The translations under genes were made by a program, and so were the position numbers. From positions 248,001-312,000 of the forward strand of contig CBDFJZ010000005.1 in assembly GCA_965248675.1 (NCBI GenBank): a stretch of 64,000 bases of DNA. The letters are read 5' to 3'. Below the pieces are notes generated by a model. It did no database searches and was not told the DNA's origin. It saw only the letters and a program-made list of their open reading frames with translations. The DNA comes from UBA6627 sp965248675. Its GTDB lineage: Bacteria > Chloroflexota > Dehalococcoidia > UBA2979. This document shows, one piece after another, positions 26,201 through 33,820 of this stretch (the stretch's first letter is position 1; each line of letters starts with the position of its first letter).

Positions 26201-27232
26201 GTGAGTACAGAACTCGGCGTCCCGCTGTCGGTCCTCGACCTCGCGCCTGTATCCGAAGGTTTCACGCCCGCCGACGCCTTGCGGAACTCGCTGGACTTGG
26301 CTCCCCGTGTCGAGCGCCTCGGGTTCAACCGTTATTGGGTAGCGGAGCATCACAACATGCCGGGGATCGCCTCCTCGTCCCCGGCCGTGCTGCTGGCCCA
26401 CATCGCGTCGGTTACCTCGACGATGCGGGTCGGCTCTGGCGGAGTGATGCTGCCGAACCACTCGTCCCTCGTCGTCGCGGAACAGTTCGGCATGCTCGAA
26501 GCGCTTCATCCGGGGCGCGTCGATCTCGGCATCGGTCGAGCGCCCGGGACCGACCAGCTCACCGCCTATGCGCTGCGTCGCGCCCACACTACCGCCGACG
26601 ATTTCCCAAACCAGATGACCGAGCTGTCCGGCTACTTCGACGGCGTCTGGCCACCCGAACATCCCTTCCGCGAGATCCGCGCCACGCCGGGACGGGGGTA
26701 CCGTCCGGAACTTTGGATGCTTGGCTCATCGGACTACGGTGCGCACGCGGCAGGCGTGCTCGGGCTGCCCTACTCCTTCGCGCATCACTTTTCCTCTGGA
26801 AACACAATGGTCGCCGCCAACACTTACCGCGAGGCCTTCAATCCGAATGGCACGATCGGCGAGCCCTATCTCATGCTCGGGGTCTCCGTCGTATGCGCAG
26901 AGACCGAGGAGCGGGCGCGCTGGCTCGCATCCCCCGGCGCGCTGTCGTTCGTTCGCCTACGCAGCGGGCGGCCAGGACGGTTCCCGACGCCCGAAGAGGC
27001 AGCTGCCTACGAATACGCTCCGCACGAACAGGCTCTGCTGGACCAGCGCGTGGGCTCCCAGGTCGTCGGCGGACCTGAGGCGGTGCGAGACGAGCTGAAA
27101 GCGCTTGTGGAGCGGACGGGCGCCGACGAGTTGATCATCACTACGGCGGTCCACTCCCACGCCGATCGGGTGCGCTCATACGAGCTCATCGCCGAGGCGT
27201 TCGGGCTAAAGCCGACCGCAGGGGCGGCCTGA
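26201..27232 (+). CDS. LLM-class flavin-dependent oxidoreductase, MsnO8 type
   Basis: The 343-residue luciferase-like protein carries the MsnO8-type signature LSVLDLAPVSEG near its start, YWVAEHHNMPGIASSSPAVLLAHIAS, SGGVMLPNHSSLVVAEQFGMLEALHPGRVDLGIGRAPGTD and a C-terminal DELIITTAVHSHADRVRSYELIAEAF. GTG 26201 was preferred because TAGGCT (26189-26194) ends six bases before it, as in other leaderless starts here; GTG 26198 is the alternative. It lies inside island 1 after the three-gene module. The substrate is unknown. Confidence 0.85.
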   Translation: MSTELGVPLSVLDLAPVSEGFTPADALRNSLDLAPRVERLGFNRYWVAEHHNMPGIASSSPAVLLAHIASVTSTMRVGSGGVMLPNHSSLVVAEQFGMLEALHPGRVDLGIGRAPGTDQLTAYALRRAHTTADDFPNQMTELSGYFDGVWPPEHPFREIRATPGRGYRPELWMLGSSDYGAHAAGVLGLPYSFAHHFSSGNTMVAANTYREAFNPNGTIGEPYLMLGVSVVCAETEERARWLASPGALSFVRLRSGRPGRFPTPEEAAAYEYAPHEQALLDQRVGSQVVGGPEAVRDELKALVERTGADELIITTAVHSHADRVRSYELIAEAFGLKPTAGAA

Positions 27233-27320
27233 GCCCGCACTTTCGGAGCGGCACATAGTCTGCGCGTCAACAACGGCAAGACCGAAGCCCCCTGGGGGAT
27301 CGCCGAGTCCGGGATCAGGG

Positions 27321-27656
27321 TCACGAGTCTACGAGGTTGCCGTCGTGTGGGGTGTAGTCGGGCGAGTGCTCACAAGGAACCCAGTCCGAACCCACAGCGT
27401 TCGCTATCCAGTACAGGATTCGTTGAGCGGGCACCGAGCTGCCGATGAAGCGCTTCCCATTGGTGGGCACCGTCAACCGCAGTTCCTCTTGGTGGGGCAC
27501 AGTGGGGGCGGACGCGGCGCGAGGGAGATTGGTGGTGGGTAGGGACGCAGCGCAAGCGACCATCGTGATCATCAAAGCTAGACGGAACGCAATCGATCGC
27601 AGCGCGGAACTCCATGGCAGACGAACAGCCGCAGATCTGGCTCGACCGGCGGACAT
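27321..27656 (-). CDS. Possible small secreted protein or lipoprotein
   Basis: The 111-residue frame contains a basic-hydrophobic segment FRLALMITMVAC followed by AASLPTTNLPRAAS, which could be a signal peptide with a poor lipobox. A soluble tail follows (LRLTVPTNGKRFIGSSVPAQRILYWIANAVGSDWVP). The true start may be at 27572. It overlaps the winged-helix gene head to head if the long start is used. It has no recognised domain and codon use is not decisive. Confidence 0.3.
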   Translation of the reverse strand: MSAGRARSAAVRLPWSSALRSIAFRLALMITMVACAASLPTTNLPRAASAPTVPHQEELRLTVPTNGKRFIGSSVPAQRILYWIANAVGSDWVPCEHSPDYTPHDGNLVDS

Positions 27657-28141
27657 ACACGGTCGGCTTCAGCGACCGGTCGGCACGATTGACCCCGTCC
27701 GGATTCGCAGTGCTCCAGCTACTCCACCAACGTCGGGGCGAGGTGGTGCCGTTCGACGAACTCGCACGGGGCGCCGAGATCCAGACGACGTTGATAGCGG
27801 AGAGCGCGCTCCATACGGCCATCTACCGCGTGCGCAGTGCACTCACCGACCTCGGAGCGCCGGGGCTCATCACCAGTGTCCGCCGCATCGGGTATCAACT
27901 CGCCCCGGATGCAGCTGCGCAGCTCTCGCCTCAAGACTTAGAGGCGGCGCTTCGTGCCACTGCTTCGCCGCTGCTGCTAGCACGGGATGACCGCGTAATA
28001 CTGGCGAACCGAACGGCGGGCGACCTGTTCCACAAGGCCGCTGGCGAGCTCGAAGGAGGCCCGATCCCTGACTCTCCGTCGCCGATCAACAGGACCGAGT
28101 TCCGGGACGGACTTCACCTCCTGGAGTACCACCAACCCTGA
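27614..28141 (+). CDS. Winged-helix (OmpR-type DNA-binding) protein without receiver domain
   Basis: The 175-residue product starts directly with a Trans_reg_C-like winged helix: LTPSGFAVLQLLHQRRGEVVPFDELARG, then ALHTAIYRVRSALTDLG and SVRRIGYQLAP (about residues 25-98). A second small region (SPLLLARDDRVILANRTAGDLFHKAAGEL) resembles the start of a PAS fold. It lacks the phosphorylation domain of response regulators, so it is probably controlled by ligand or by its own level. It may regulate island 1 genes (inference). Confidence 0.65.
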   Translation: MADEQPQIWLDRRTYTVGFSDRSARLTPSGFAVLQLLHQRRGEVVPFDELARGAEIQTTLIAESALHTAIYRVRSALTDLGAPGLITSVRRIGYQLAPDAAAQLSPQDLEAALRATASPLLLARDDRVILANRTAGDLFHKAAGELEGGPIPDSPSPINRTEFRDGLHLLEYHQP

Positions 28142-28241
28142 GCGGCGCATCGACACGATCTGTTGATCGTGTGCCCAGCAGGGTGCCGCGATCAGCACAT
28201 GCGTTCTGCTACAGTGAGCAGCGCGACGGGGGTCGTGTCCG

Positions 28242-28499
28242 ATGCCTTCGATGGCCGACCGCTCGTGTCAGGAGATCTTGGAATACCTCCATTCGCTCGC
28301 CCACCACATCAACAACGGCGGCGAGTTTCAATGCATCTACGATGACTTGCGAGAGCGCGATGCGATCGACCCGATGGCGACCGTCTTCGCACTGGAGGTC
28401 GGCCAGAGCTGGTTGCGGCTGCATCACGACCTGAGAGTTCGTCGCGAACAGATCAGGCAGGGCCGCGCCGGAGGTTCGAGAGGACCGCGCCGTCGATGA
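28242..28499 (+). CDS. Small uncharacterised island protein
   Basis: The 85-residue product (possibly from ATG 28251: MADRSCQEILEYLHSLAHHI) is helical and acidic in the middle, with a basic C-terminus. TACAGT at about 28209 could be a -10. It is 15 bases before the 72-residue gene that has a paralog in island 2, so the two are likely cotranscribed. No function recognised. Confidence 0.5.
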   Translation: MPSMADRSCQEILEYLHSLAHHINNGGEFQCIYDDLRERDAIDPMATVFALEVGQSWLRLHHDLRVRREQIRQGRAGGSRGPRRR

Positions 28500-28514
28500 G
28501 TTCGGAGGATTCGG

Positions 28515-28733
28515 ATGGCTAGCTCGACGCCAAACCGCTTCGTCAACGATCTGAGCCGAGCGGAGCTTCTCGAGGAGCTGCGTTCCTACACAGACCACGA
28601 CAGCCTGAATCACGTCGCGACGCTCGACGGTCGGGACGTCGGCGACACGAAAGTGCTCAGCGATGAGGAACTGCGAGAGCTATTGAAGCTTGCGATGTGG
28701 CGAGTGCTGCTCTGGAGTCGGCAGGACGAATAG
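28515..28733 (+). CDS. Small LSRAELLEEL-family protein (paralog in island 2)
   Basis: The 72-residue product reads DLSRAELLEELRSYTDHDSL, then DVGDTKVLSDEELRELLKLAMWR. GGAGG lies seven bases before the ATG. It aligns along its length with the broken copy at 48109-48324 (HELTRAELLEEL, DVGDPKHLGDDELRELVKLARWRKLPWS). Conservation in a second tRNA-inserted island indicates a real element-borne gene; the biochemical role is unknown. Confidence 0.65.
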   Translation: MASSTPNRFVNDLSRAELLEELRSYTDHDSLNHVATLDGRDVGDTKVLSDEELRELLKLAMWRVLLWSRQDE

Positions 28734-29222
28734 TCAAAGAGCTCGCGTGTCGGTCTCCTCGACGGACCGCCCGATCACCGATCGCGGCCGCGGCAACCGG
28801 CGCTCCAGAACGGGCTTCCTCTCGGCCGGTTGATGCTTACTGGTTGTTACACCACCTCCGACGCTCCCTGCTATCGGGATGCACGGGTTGGAGAGGGTCT
28901 GCCTGAGAGCTGCCGGTAGTCCCGCCGGCTGAACACTTCCGTCTTGCGAGGCCGCCGGCGAACCCCGCCCGGTCACGGCACGAGTGCCAAGCGTCTCCAC
29001 CCCGGCGAGCGCATGTCTCGCTTTCCGTGTCAGCGGCCGGCCACCGAGTCTTTCGATGGCTTCGCACGACTGACCGACGGCGGTGCCGCCGTTGGTCACG
29101 CGCCAACAGGTGCCAACGAATTGCGCGACAACCTTGGGAAACGGTCACCACCCGCCGGTCTGGCAGCTGTGGCTCTAATATCATCCCCCTGCCCGCTGCT
29201 CGCGGGCTGGGGGGAGTCCTGG
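28734..29222. other. Non-coding stretch in island 1
   Basis: No frame here looks convincingly coding on either strand. It contains GCCCGC (29191-29196)/GCGGGC (29202-29207), a hairpin right before the ribosome binding site of the next gene, and TAATAT (29176-29181), a possible -10 without a good -35. Confidence 0.4.
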
Positions 29223-29594
29223 ATGTCGTATGCGCGGCGGACGGAGCGCGAGATCCGGCGTCGCCAGTTCACTGGGATAGCCATACGCGTGGCCGCCACG
29301 CTGACTTTCGCTCTAATCTTAGCGGGGCCCATCCTGCTCCTCGGGCGCCAACTGAATCTTGGGCTGTCGACGCCATCAGTATTGCTAATTGCGCTGGGGC
29401 TGAGCAGTACGGCCTCGTTGGTCGCCTCGATCATCACCTACCTCGATCCCGCCGAAAGTGTGGGACCAACTCCGAACGCGGGGTTGGAGCTCACTCAGGT
29501 GAGACTCCGTGACTCTGAAATAGACGCACGCCTCGACGCGATCATGTCAATCATCCAGGCGACCGGCGGAGCGGACGGGACGATGGGAACGTAA
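29223..29594 (+). CDS. Small two-helix membrane protein
   Basis: The 123-residue product has a basic N-terminus, membrane segments at about 20-42 (VAATLTFALILAGPILLLG) and 48-68 (TPSVLLIALGLSSTASLVASIITYL), and a cytoplasmic-type tail with ARLDAIMSIIQ. GGGGGAG precedes the ATG. It directly precedes the IS-broken membrane gene, so the two were probably expressed together. No family is named with confidence. Confidence 0.6.
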   Translation: MSYARRTEREIRRRQFTGIAIRVAATLTFALILAGPILLLGRQLNLGLSTPSVLLIALGLSSTASLVASIITYLDPAESVGPTPNAGLELTQVRLRDSEIDARLDAIMSIIQATGGADGTMGT

Positions 29595-29914
29595 GTGGCG
29601 GAAGCCTCAGCGCTGATCAGTTCGGCACTCTCGTCGGGACCTTGGACCAGAGCGTGGGAGTTGCGGTGCGCGGCGGCATCGCGCGCTGGGTCGATGAGCT
29701 GAAAGAGAGCCGCCGCCTTCAGTCTGAGGCCCTCGACAGAGGAGCAGCGCAAATGCGGGATCAGCTACGGAGGGCCATCAAGGCAGAGGGTCGCCGGGGC
29801 ATTGTCAACCTCTTGATCGGGATGGGGGTGACCGGCGCCGGGGTTGGCGTTCTCGTGTGGTTGGTGATCGGCGCGACTGAGCTCCCAGACAACCCCAGTT
29901 CCGCGGCGTCTAGG

Positions 29915-29940
29915 TGTAGTTCCCACGAACGTTGTTTACA
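29915..29940 (+). repeat. IS481-type inverted repeat, left
   Basis: Begins TGTAGTTCCCAC; 22 of 26 positions match the reverse complement of 30934-30959. Confidence 0.88.
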
Positions 29941-30874
29941 GCCGTGAGACGGGGACGTTCCCACCGATGCCGCCGTGCGGTCGAGCGCGATTGTAGTAGT
30001 TGAGCCAGCGGTCGAGCGCGCGCAGCCGTTCGGGGTTGGAGCGGTAACGGCGGATGTAGGCCCATTCATCCTGGAGCGTGCGGATGAAGCGTTCCGCCTT
30101 CCCGTTCGTCTGCGGACGGTAGGGCCGGGTCAGGTGCAGCCTGACCCCCCGTGCCGCCGCGGTCGCGGTGAAGACGCCAGAGGTGTAGGCCTTCGCGTTG
30201 TCGGTCAGCACGCGACGAACGCTGACCCCGCGCTCACCGAAGTGGGTCGCCGCGCGGGCGAGGAACGCGGCGCAGGTGACGCCTCGCTCATCGGCGAGCG
30301 CCTCGACGTACGCGTAGCGGCTGTGGTCGTCGACGGCAACGTGCAGATAGTCGACGCCACGAGAGCGCCGGGCGTGCGGTCCGCTCTGGGTCGCGGCGAA
30401 GCCCGGGGCGAAGCGCTTGCCGCCGCCGGGCGGGATGCGACCGAGCTTCTTCACGTCGATGTGCAGCAGGTCCCCGGGTCTAGGGTGCTCGTAGCGACGG
30501 ACCGGCTCGCGGGTGACGCGGTGGAGCAGGCTGAGCCGGTTCAGGCCGGCTCGTCGCAGCACCGCGTAGACGGTGGAGCGCGCCACCCCGAGCGCCCAGG
30601 CGATGCGGTGGGGCCCGAACCCCCGTCGTCGGCGCAGCGCGCAGATCCGGCGGACGAGCCACCGCGGGGTGCGCCGCGGGTGGCGATGTGGCGCCGAGGA
30701 GCGGTCCTCGAGCCCGGCTCTCCCTTCGGTCGCGAAGCGCCGCACCCACTTCGTGACGGTCGCTCGCGAAACCCGGAACTGCCGAGCGACCTCGGCCTGG
30801 CGCCAGCCGGCCCTGACCTCCTGTACCAGCTCCCAGCGGGTGACTGGCGTCAGCCGCGCATTACGATGTGCCAT
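29936..30874 (-). CDS. IS481-family DDE transposase
   Basis: The 312-residue enzyme has an N-terminal helix-turn-helix (ELVQEVRAGWRQAEVARQFRVSRATVTKW), a second HTH-like segment, and a complete catalytic triad: Asp in LLHIDVKKLG, Asp in VLTDNAKAY and Glu in GKAERFIRTLQDEW. The stop codon lies inside the left inverted repeat. It appears functional. Confidence 0.93.
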   Translation of the reverse strand: MAHRNARLTPVTRWELVQEVRAGWRQAEVARQFRVSRATVTKWVRRFATEGRAGLEDRSSAPHRHPRRTPRWLVRRICALRRRRGFGPHRIAWALGVARSTVYAVLRRAGLNRLSLLHRVTREPVRRYEHPRPGDLLHIDVKKLGRIPPGGGKRFAPGFAATQSGPHARRSRGVDYLHVAVDDHSRYAYVEALADERGVTCAAFLARAATHFGERGVSVRRVLTDNAKAYTSGVFTATAAARGVRLHLTRPYRPQTNGKAERFIRTLQDEWAYIRRYRSNPERLRALDRWLNYYNRARPHGGIGGNVPVSRL

Positions 30875-30933
30875 GAGGGACCTCTCCGCTATTGATGTGC
30901 ACTACACACAGCAGCGGACGAGGGACCTCGCTC

Positions 30934-30959
30934 TGTCAACAACCTATGTGGGAACTACA
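30934..30959 (-). repeat. IS481-type inverted repeat, right
   Basis: Ends GTGGGAACTACA on the plus strand; partner of 29915-29940. Confidence 0.88.
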
Positions 30960-31301
30960 GCTAGTCGGAGGTATCCTTCCGAGGCTGACGACCGCGGCAT
31001 TCCTTCAGGTCTTCGCTTACTTCTTTCTTCGGCTGTACCGAACGAACAATGACCGAATCGCCGAATACGAGAGACAGCTCGTTACCCTGGAATCACGTCT
31101 CACATCAGTGAGCCACGCTGGGAGTTTTCAGGACCGTGACGCCGAGCGCGAAGCGCTACGCACACTGTCGCTGTTCACCATTGAGAGTTCCGGAGGGCTC
31201 ACTCCCTCGGGGGGGTACCCGAAGACTCGTCGAGCATCGAGCGAATTGTCCGTGAGGCGCTCAAGGCTGCTCAACGCACGGGCAACGCTTCATCCCGATA
31301 G

Positions 31302-31736
31302 TGATGACGCAAACGCGATTCACTTTGGGAGTCGCTCCTACGGTGCCCGATAGCTCATCACCAGCGACAGACGCCAGCCCTTGCCCGTTGATTCGATCAC
31401 AACCGCAGCGGCTGAACTGAGCGTCGATTCAGGTCGTTCGGCCATGGACGAGGGAATCGTGTCCGGTTTCTAATCCGACCGCTCCCGCGCTGGGCAGCGG
31501 CGGATGCCTGCGGTTGTTTGGGGGCGCTCAGACGCCCCAGGAGCCTCAGCATGCGCTGGCACCCACTGAGGTGGCACCCAGTGCCACCCGCCAGCGCACT
31601 GCGCTGTACACTGCTCTCAGGACGCCCGGACAGGATGTGCTCATGGATGGTCTGAGACGCCGCTGAACGTCTCGTCGCGAACCCCGAGGGTGGCACCTGG
31701 GTGTGAGCGTCGTCGCCCAATGAACCCGAGGAAACG
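31302..31736. other. Non-coding leader before the terminase small-subunit gene, rich in palindromes
   Basis: No convincing gene. It holds a 6-bp GC hairpin GGGGCG/CGCCCC (31521-31538), a perfect palindrome GGTGGCAC-CCA-GTGCCACC (31570-31588) and another GGTGGCACC word at 31689-31697, 40 bases before the TerS start. The repeated word could be an operator for the terS promoter (inference). Confidence 0.45.
31570..31588. repeat. Perfect inverted repeat, possible operator
   Basis: 8-bp arms GGTGGCAC and GTGCCACC with a CCA spacer. The half-site recurs at 31689. Confidence 0.5.
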
Positions 31737-32204
31737 ATGGGCAAGTGCAGCGCAACACTGAACGTTCGCGAACCCCGCTTCATCGAAGCCGTCACCGCCG
31801 ATCCTGAAGCCAACGCCACGGAGGCAGCCCGTAAAGCCGGGTACTCAGACAGCTCGGACAACGCGCTCGCCGTCCAGGGTCACACACTCTTAAGCCGTCC
31901 TAAGATTCAGGCCGCGATCGAAGCCCGCATCCGCGACGCGGCGAAAGCAGCCTGCTTGTCCCCCGAGTACGTGCTTGCAGGTCTGATGGCGATCGCTGAG
32001 CGAGCGGCGGCTGACAGAGCTTACGGCGCCGCTACGCCGGCGCTGACGCAACTTGGACGCCAGCTCCAGCTGTTCACTGACCACGTGACAGTCACCGAAG
32101 TCAACCAGCGAGCAGCAGAGATAGCCAGAGCTGTTGGCCTGGACCCCGCAGAGCTCGAGGAACTGAAACGCGAGACTATGAAGCTGCTGACCCCGCTGAG
32201 GTAG
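31737..32204 (+). CDS. Phage terminase small subunit-like protein (Terminase_2 type)
   Basis: The 155-residue protein starts with the small-terminase pattern REPRFIEAVTADPEANATEAARKAGYSD, a helix-turn-helix for pac/cos recognition, followed by GHTLLSRPKIQAAIEARI and a helical oligomerisation region. GAGGAAA lies before the ATG. No large subunit, portal or capsid gene is nearby in the island. A lone terS is typical of satellites that redirect a helper phage's packaging, or of a prophage remnant. Confidence 0.75.
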   Translation: MGKCSATLNVREPRFIEAVTADPEANATEAARKAGYSDSSDNALAVQGHTLLSRPKIQAAIEARIRDAAKAACLSPEYVLAGLMAIAERAAADRAYGAATPALTQLGRQLQLFTDHVTVTEVNQRAAEIARAVGLDPAELEELKRETMKLLTPLR

Positions 32205-32310
32205 GCAGCGCCGGACGACTTCGATTCGGGCTTACTAGCTGGTTCGACGGCCCCCGAAGAACGTGGGTACTGTCGCAGCTCGAGGGGTCGTGACGCTGCT
32301 GTCGTGTCGC

Positions 32311-32667
32311 TCAGCGACACTCCTCAATCTCGCTGGGCCACGGGGCCCCCACGCGGATCTCCTTGAAGCACTCGTACGGGACCTGCACCTCGTAAGAATA
32401 CGCTGGGTCGCGGATCGACAAGGTGAAGCGAGCCACGATCGCCGCTGACTGTTGGTCATCCCGGGGACCTACCGCCCACAGGTAGTTGGACACCTCGACG
32501 GTCGCGTCGGTGGCGAGCGGGAACCACCCGATCTCAGAGACGGCGACGCTTCTGCCCTCAGCAGTTCGCCCAGCGACGAAACTGGGCTCCGCCGTAAGTT
32601 CGCTGTCGGCCGAGCACGCTGCCAGGCCGAGCGCGATAAGGAACGCTGCACAAACGAGCCGCTTCAC
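32311..32667 (-). CDS. Small lipoprotein coupled to the CPDC micro-ORF
   Basis: The 118-residue product has a signal peptide with lipobox GLAAC (Cys18) and a soluble domain with two Cys (VPYECFKEI ... EIEECR) that could form a disulfide. The GTG start at 32667 overlaps the stop of the upstream micro-ORF (GTGA), implying translational coupling. No homolog recognised. It could be an exclusion or surface protein of the island. Confidence 0.65.
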   Translation of the reverse strand: MKRLVCAAFLIALGLAACSADSELTAEPSFVAGRTAEGRSVAVSEIGWFPLATDATVEVSNYLWAVGPRDDQQSAAIVARFTLSIRDPAYSYEVQVPYECFKEIRVGAPWPSEIEECR

Positions 32668-32783
32668 GCGTTCCCCCGAACGGCCGCCGCCGCTGCTGCA
32701 TAGGGGATCGTATCGGCGGCACCCGCCGAGTCCACGGCGACTTGGTGCTTGCAGTCGGGGCAGATGGTCAGGGTGCCCAGCAT
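32664..32783 (-). CDS. CPDC micro-ORF (39 residues), family member 1
   Basis: The product starts MLGTLTICPDCKHQVAVDSA and ends with an alanine-rich segment. The Cys-x-x-Cys knuckle could bind a metal. It is too short for a usual gene call, but a paralog (MLGILAICPDCHQGIAVDSA) exists at 46823-46900 in island 2, and both start codons stand exactly seven bases after the same TAGACT box. The stop overlaps the lipoprotein start by four bases. Confidence 0.65.
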   Translation of the reverse strand: MLGTLTICPDCKHQVAVDSAGAADTIPYAAAAAAVRGNA

Positions 32784-32790
32784 GGGCGCG

Positions 32791-32796
32791 AGTCTA
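32791..32796 (-). promoter_or_regulatory. Conserved leaderless -10 box before CPDC micro-ORF 1
   Basis: Minus strand: GGGCTAGACTCGCGCC directly before the ATG. The same 16 bases precede the island 2 copy. TAGACT to ATG is seven bases, so the mRNA would start at the ATG. Confidence 0.6.
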
Positions 32797-33051
32797 GCCC
32801 CGCCCGCTAGACGCCGGTCGCGTACTTAGCGCGTACTTACAACACGAACTCCACTGGACGTGCGCGAACGGAGCCGGACAAATAGTCAATAGCGGCGGAC
32901 TCCCCCGAACGCCACGGGACGGCCCCGGACGTGCGCGCTGGAATTCAAATCTGGGGACCTCGGCCTGCGGACGGGGCTTACGACTGCCAGTGTGTCTGGT
33001 GGTCTCGCCACGCTAGAGCAGGACGTCAACCTAGTCCGAATCCGAGCGAAT

Positions 33052-33069
33052 GGGTGCAGTTTGGGTGCA
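33052..33069. repeat. Putative integrase arm-type site, right end
   Basis: GGGTGCA-N4-GGGTGCA, 17 of 18 bases identical to 19563-19580, in the same orientation, 43 bases inside attR. Confidence 0.55.
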
Positions 33070-33112
33070 ACTGCTAAGGCTGTGTGCGTTCAAAGTGCCA
33101 AGAGAGGCTTTG

Positions 33113-33191
<79 letters not shown>

Positions 33192-33321
33192 CCGGCGCTC
33201 GATTGTGCCGTGTGGCTGTCTCCCGCGCGACCATGAGCAAGAAAGTGTCGAGGCTCGCGACGAGCGTCCGTCCTCCTGGTATGGGCCGTTCCAGGCGGAC
33301 CCGGCGAAGAAGGGAACAGCG

Positions 33322-33699
33322 ATGTACTTCGGGTTACTGATCCACGGCGATGGCCAGCTGATGGCCTCCAGTCCGCCCGAAACGCTGGCGGCGATGCGTC
33401 TGGCCGTGGACGCTTTCGACGCGGCGATCAGCGAGGCGGGGCAGAACGTCGGCAGCGCCCGCCTCGGCGATCCCGAGGCGACCACCGTGATTCGCATTCG
33501 CGGTGGTCGCGTGATGGCGACCGACGGTCCCTTCGCGGAGACGAAGGAGCAGCTCGGCGGGCTGTACCTCGTGGACGTCGAGGACCGCGCGGCCGCCCTC
33601 GAACTGGCGGCTCGGCTGCCGATCGCCGCCTACGGGGCGATCGAGGTGCGCGAGATCGCCGGGATCGACCTCCGTCGCGTCGTGGCGCCCGAGGGCTGA
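33322..33699 (+). CDS. YCII/DGPF-domain protein
   Basis: The 125-residue product has the family signature VMATDGPFAETKEQLGGLYLVD and a dimeric ferredoxin-like alpha-beta fold pattern. Members are often next to ECF sigma factors, but here none is present. ATG 33322 follows AGAAGGGA and removes an N-terminal extension that would read through the tRNA. It is the first host gene after island 1. Function unknown. Confidence 0.85.
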   Translation: MYFGLLIHGDGQLMASSPPETLAAMRLAVDAFDAAISEAGQNVGSARLGDPEATTVIRIRGGRVMATDGPFAETKEQLGGLYLVDVEDRAAALELAARLPIAAYGAIEVREIAGIDLRRVVAPEG

Positions 33700-33820
33700 A
33701 CTGCGCCGTACCCTGGCGCGCGAGCGCGCTCGCCGTACTCGCTGTCACAGACTGCGTCGCCTCGGAGCGACACCCTCGATGGACCGGCCGGAGCGGCGAT
33801 GCCGGTCGGAGGGGGCTGCG

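Larger units (their letters stand above)
29914..30960 (-). mobile_element. IS481-family insertion sequence
   Basis: About 1047 bp with imperfect 26-bp terminal inverted repeats beginning TGTAGTTCCCAC (29915-29940 and 30934-30959, 22 of 26 matching) and one intact transposase. CTAG is duplicated outside the ends (29910-29913 and 30961-30964). IS481 itself is about 1045 bp and targets NCTAGN, so size, ends and target agree. Confidence 0.92.
29642..31301 (+). pseudogene. Two-helix membrane protein with coiled coil, interrupted by an IS481-type element and a frameshift
   Basis: Left part (TTG 29642): RWVDELKESRRLQSEALDRG, then a membrane helix IVNLLIGMGVTGAGVGVLVWLVIG, cut at CTAG 29910-29913. 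Right part from 30961: LVGGILPRLTTAAFLQVFAYFFLRLYRTNNDRIAEYERQLV, a second helix and coiled coil. At the G7 run 31209-31215 the frame must shift to give SSSIERIVREALKAAQRTGN ending at 31301. The two halves are also one base out of frame with each other. The helix-coil arrangement resembles the membrane module found with TRADD-N domains in bacterial conflict systems, but that comparison is from memory and weak. Confidence 0.55.
32784..33112. other. Right-end non-coding region of island 1
   Basis: No gene is evident. It contains the micro-ORF promoter, a direct repeat of GCGTACTTA (32820-32828 and 32831-32839) and the putative integrase arm site at 33052-33069. Confidence 0.45.

Noticed and set aside
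28734..29099. Minus-strand frame of 121 residues in the island 1 gap
   Set aside because: No signal, motif or ribosome binding site; composition is that of random GC-rich sequence.
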